Assembly: GCF_034932065.1 (NCBI RefSeq)
Contig: NZ_JAYGHP010000023.1
Coordinates: 1 to 41,991, forward strand
DNA: 41,991 nucleotides
Source of the DNA: Crocosphaera sp. UHCC 0190
GTDB lineage: Bacteria > Cyanobacteriota > Cyanobacteriia > Cyanobacteriales > Microcystaceae
Reading direction: 5' to 3'
How positions within the stretch are numbered: position 1 is the first letter of the stretch; every line of letters starts with the position of its first letter. Shown in pieces: positions 41,866 to 41,991 of this stretch. Position numbers and translations under genes: made by a program. The notes below the pieces were generated by a model that worked only from the letters and a program-made list of their open reading frames with translations, searched no databases and was not told the origin of the DNA.

Positions 41866-41991
41866 ATTAGGGGTCGAAGTGGTAGTCACCTACCACAACT
41901 CCCATTCAAAACCGGACATGAGACTTTCACCTCATCCGGCTCCTAGTCTAACTAGCCTGTTTTCATAGGGACGGTTACAAGAATGTCATTT
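41866..41991 (-). mobile_element. 3' end of a group II intron (domains V and VI), continuing past the window
   Basis: On the minus strand 41942-41909 reads as a 34-base domain V: AGC triad in GAGCCGGATGAG, a GTGAAAGT tetraloop region, a 2-base bulge on the 3' strand and closing TCCGGTTT. Domain VI follows, with GTGGTAG/CTACCAC arms, a GTGA loop and a candidate bulged branch-point A eight bases before the end (TTCGACCCCTAAT). The 3' splice site is placed after AT, at 41866. The intron body and any reverse-transcriptase ORF would lie beyond 41991. Confidence 0.85.

Overview
The window is a stretch of cyanobacterial chromosome. Direct evidence: a photosystem II CP47 gene (psbB), a phycobilisome terminal-emitter gene (apcD), an NDH-1 subunit gene (ndhD), a cyanoexosortase B pair, two iron-uptake porins of the cyanobacterial SLH-OprB type, and at least 21 copies of the HIP1 octamer GCGATCGC (well under one copy is expected by chance at this base composition). 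The AT-rich sequence and gene set suggest a unicellular chroococcalean relative of Crocosphaera, Cyanothece or Rippkaea. That placement is inference only.

Layout. Positions 1-5100: edge of an IS200/IS605-like element, then a co-directional minus-strand run (hpnA, CheW-like, ABC ATPase, pepP, Crp/Fnr regulator). Positions 5077-6734: a scar of broken genes bracketed by short palindromic repeats, holding a degenerate nucleotidyltransferase, a triply broken ORF, and the two ends of a NACHT/STAND ATPase joined by an internal deletion. Positions 6750-10630: an orphan OppC-type permease, a DegT-family aminotransferase, and cyanoexosortase B with its partner protein. Positions 10700-19340: glgA, purE, a CAU-anticodon tRNA beside a tRNA 3' fragment, a membrane-anchored hypothetical protein, a CNNM/CorC-type protein, a Uma2 nuclease, apcD, an MgtC/DUF4010 protein, a sulfite-oxidase-like enzyme and a small membrane protein. 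Positions 19470-25180: a secreted alpha/beta hydrolase, ndhD, an SH3b protein, a DUF3011 protein and a TAXI solute-binding protein. Positions 25240-25810: an internally deleted tnpB element.

Positions 25877-30694 form the most interesting block. Two secreted PEP-CTERM hydrolases, a glycerophosphodiesterase and a GDSL/SGNH esterase, lie back to back with the phosphate sensor kinase SphS and PhoU. A Pho-box-like direct repeat lies upstream of the phosphodiesterase gene. The GDSL protein is circularly permuted: its Asp/His block comes before its Ser block, with an intact signal peptide and PEP-CTERM tail. The exosortase encoded at 9000-9908 is the likely processing enzyme for both sorting signals. 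Together they suggest a phosphate-responsive, exosortase-sorted set of surface hydrolases.

Positions 30700-34630: tandem iron-uptake porin paralogues with the same leader sequence. Positions 34797-41185: a PAS-GAF histidine kinase, a Wzc-like protein with a broken Walker A motif, a TauE/SafE permease and psbB. At the right edge, the 3' end of a group II intron (domains V and VI) sits about 20 bases upstream of a truncated type IV prepilin gene. No CRISPR array, rRNA or recognisable riboswitch was seen.
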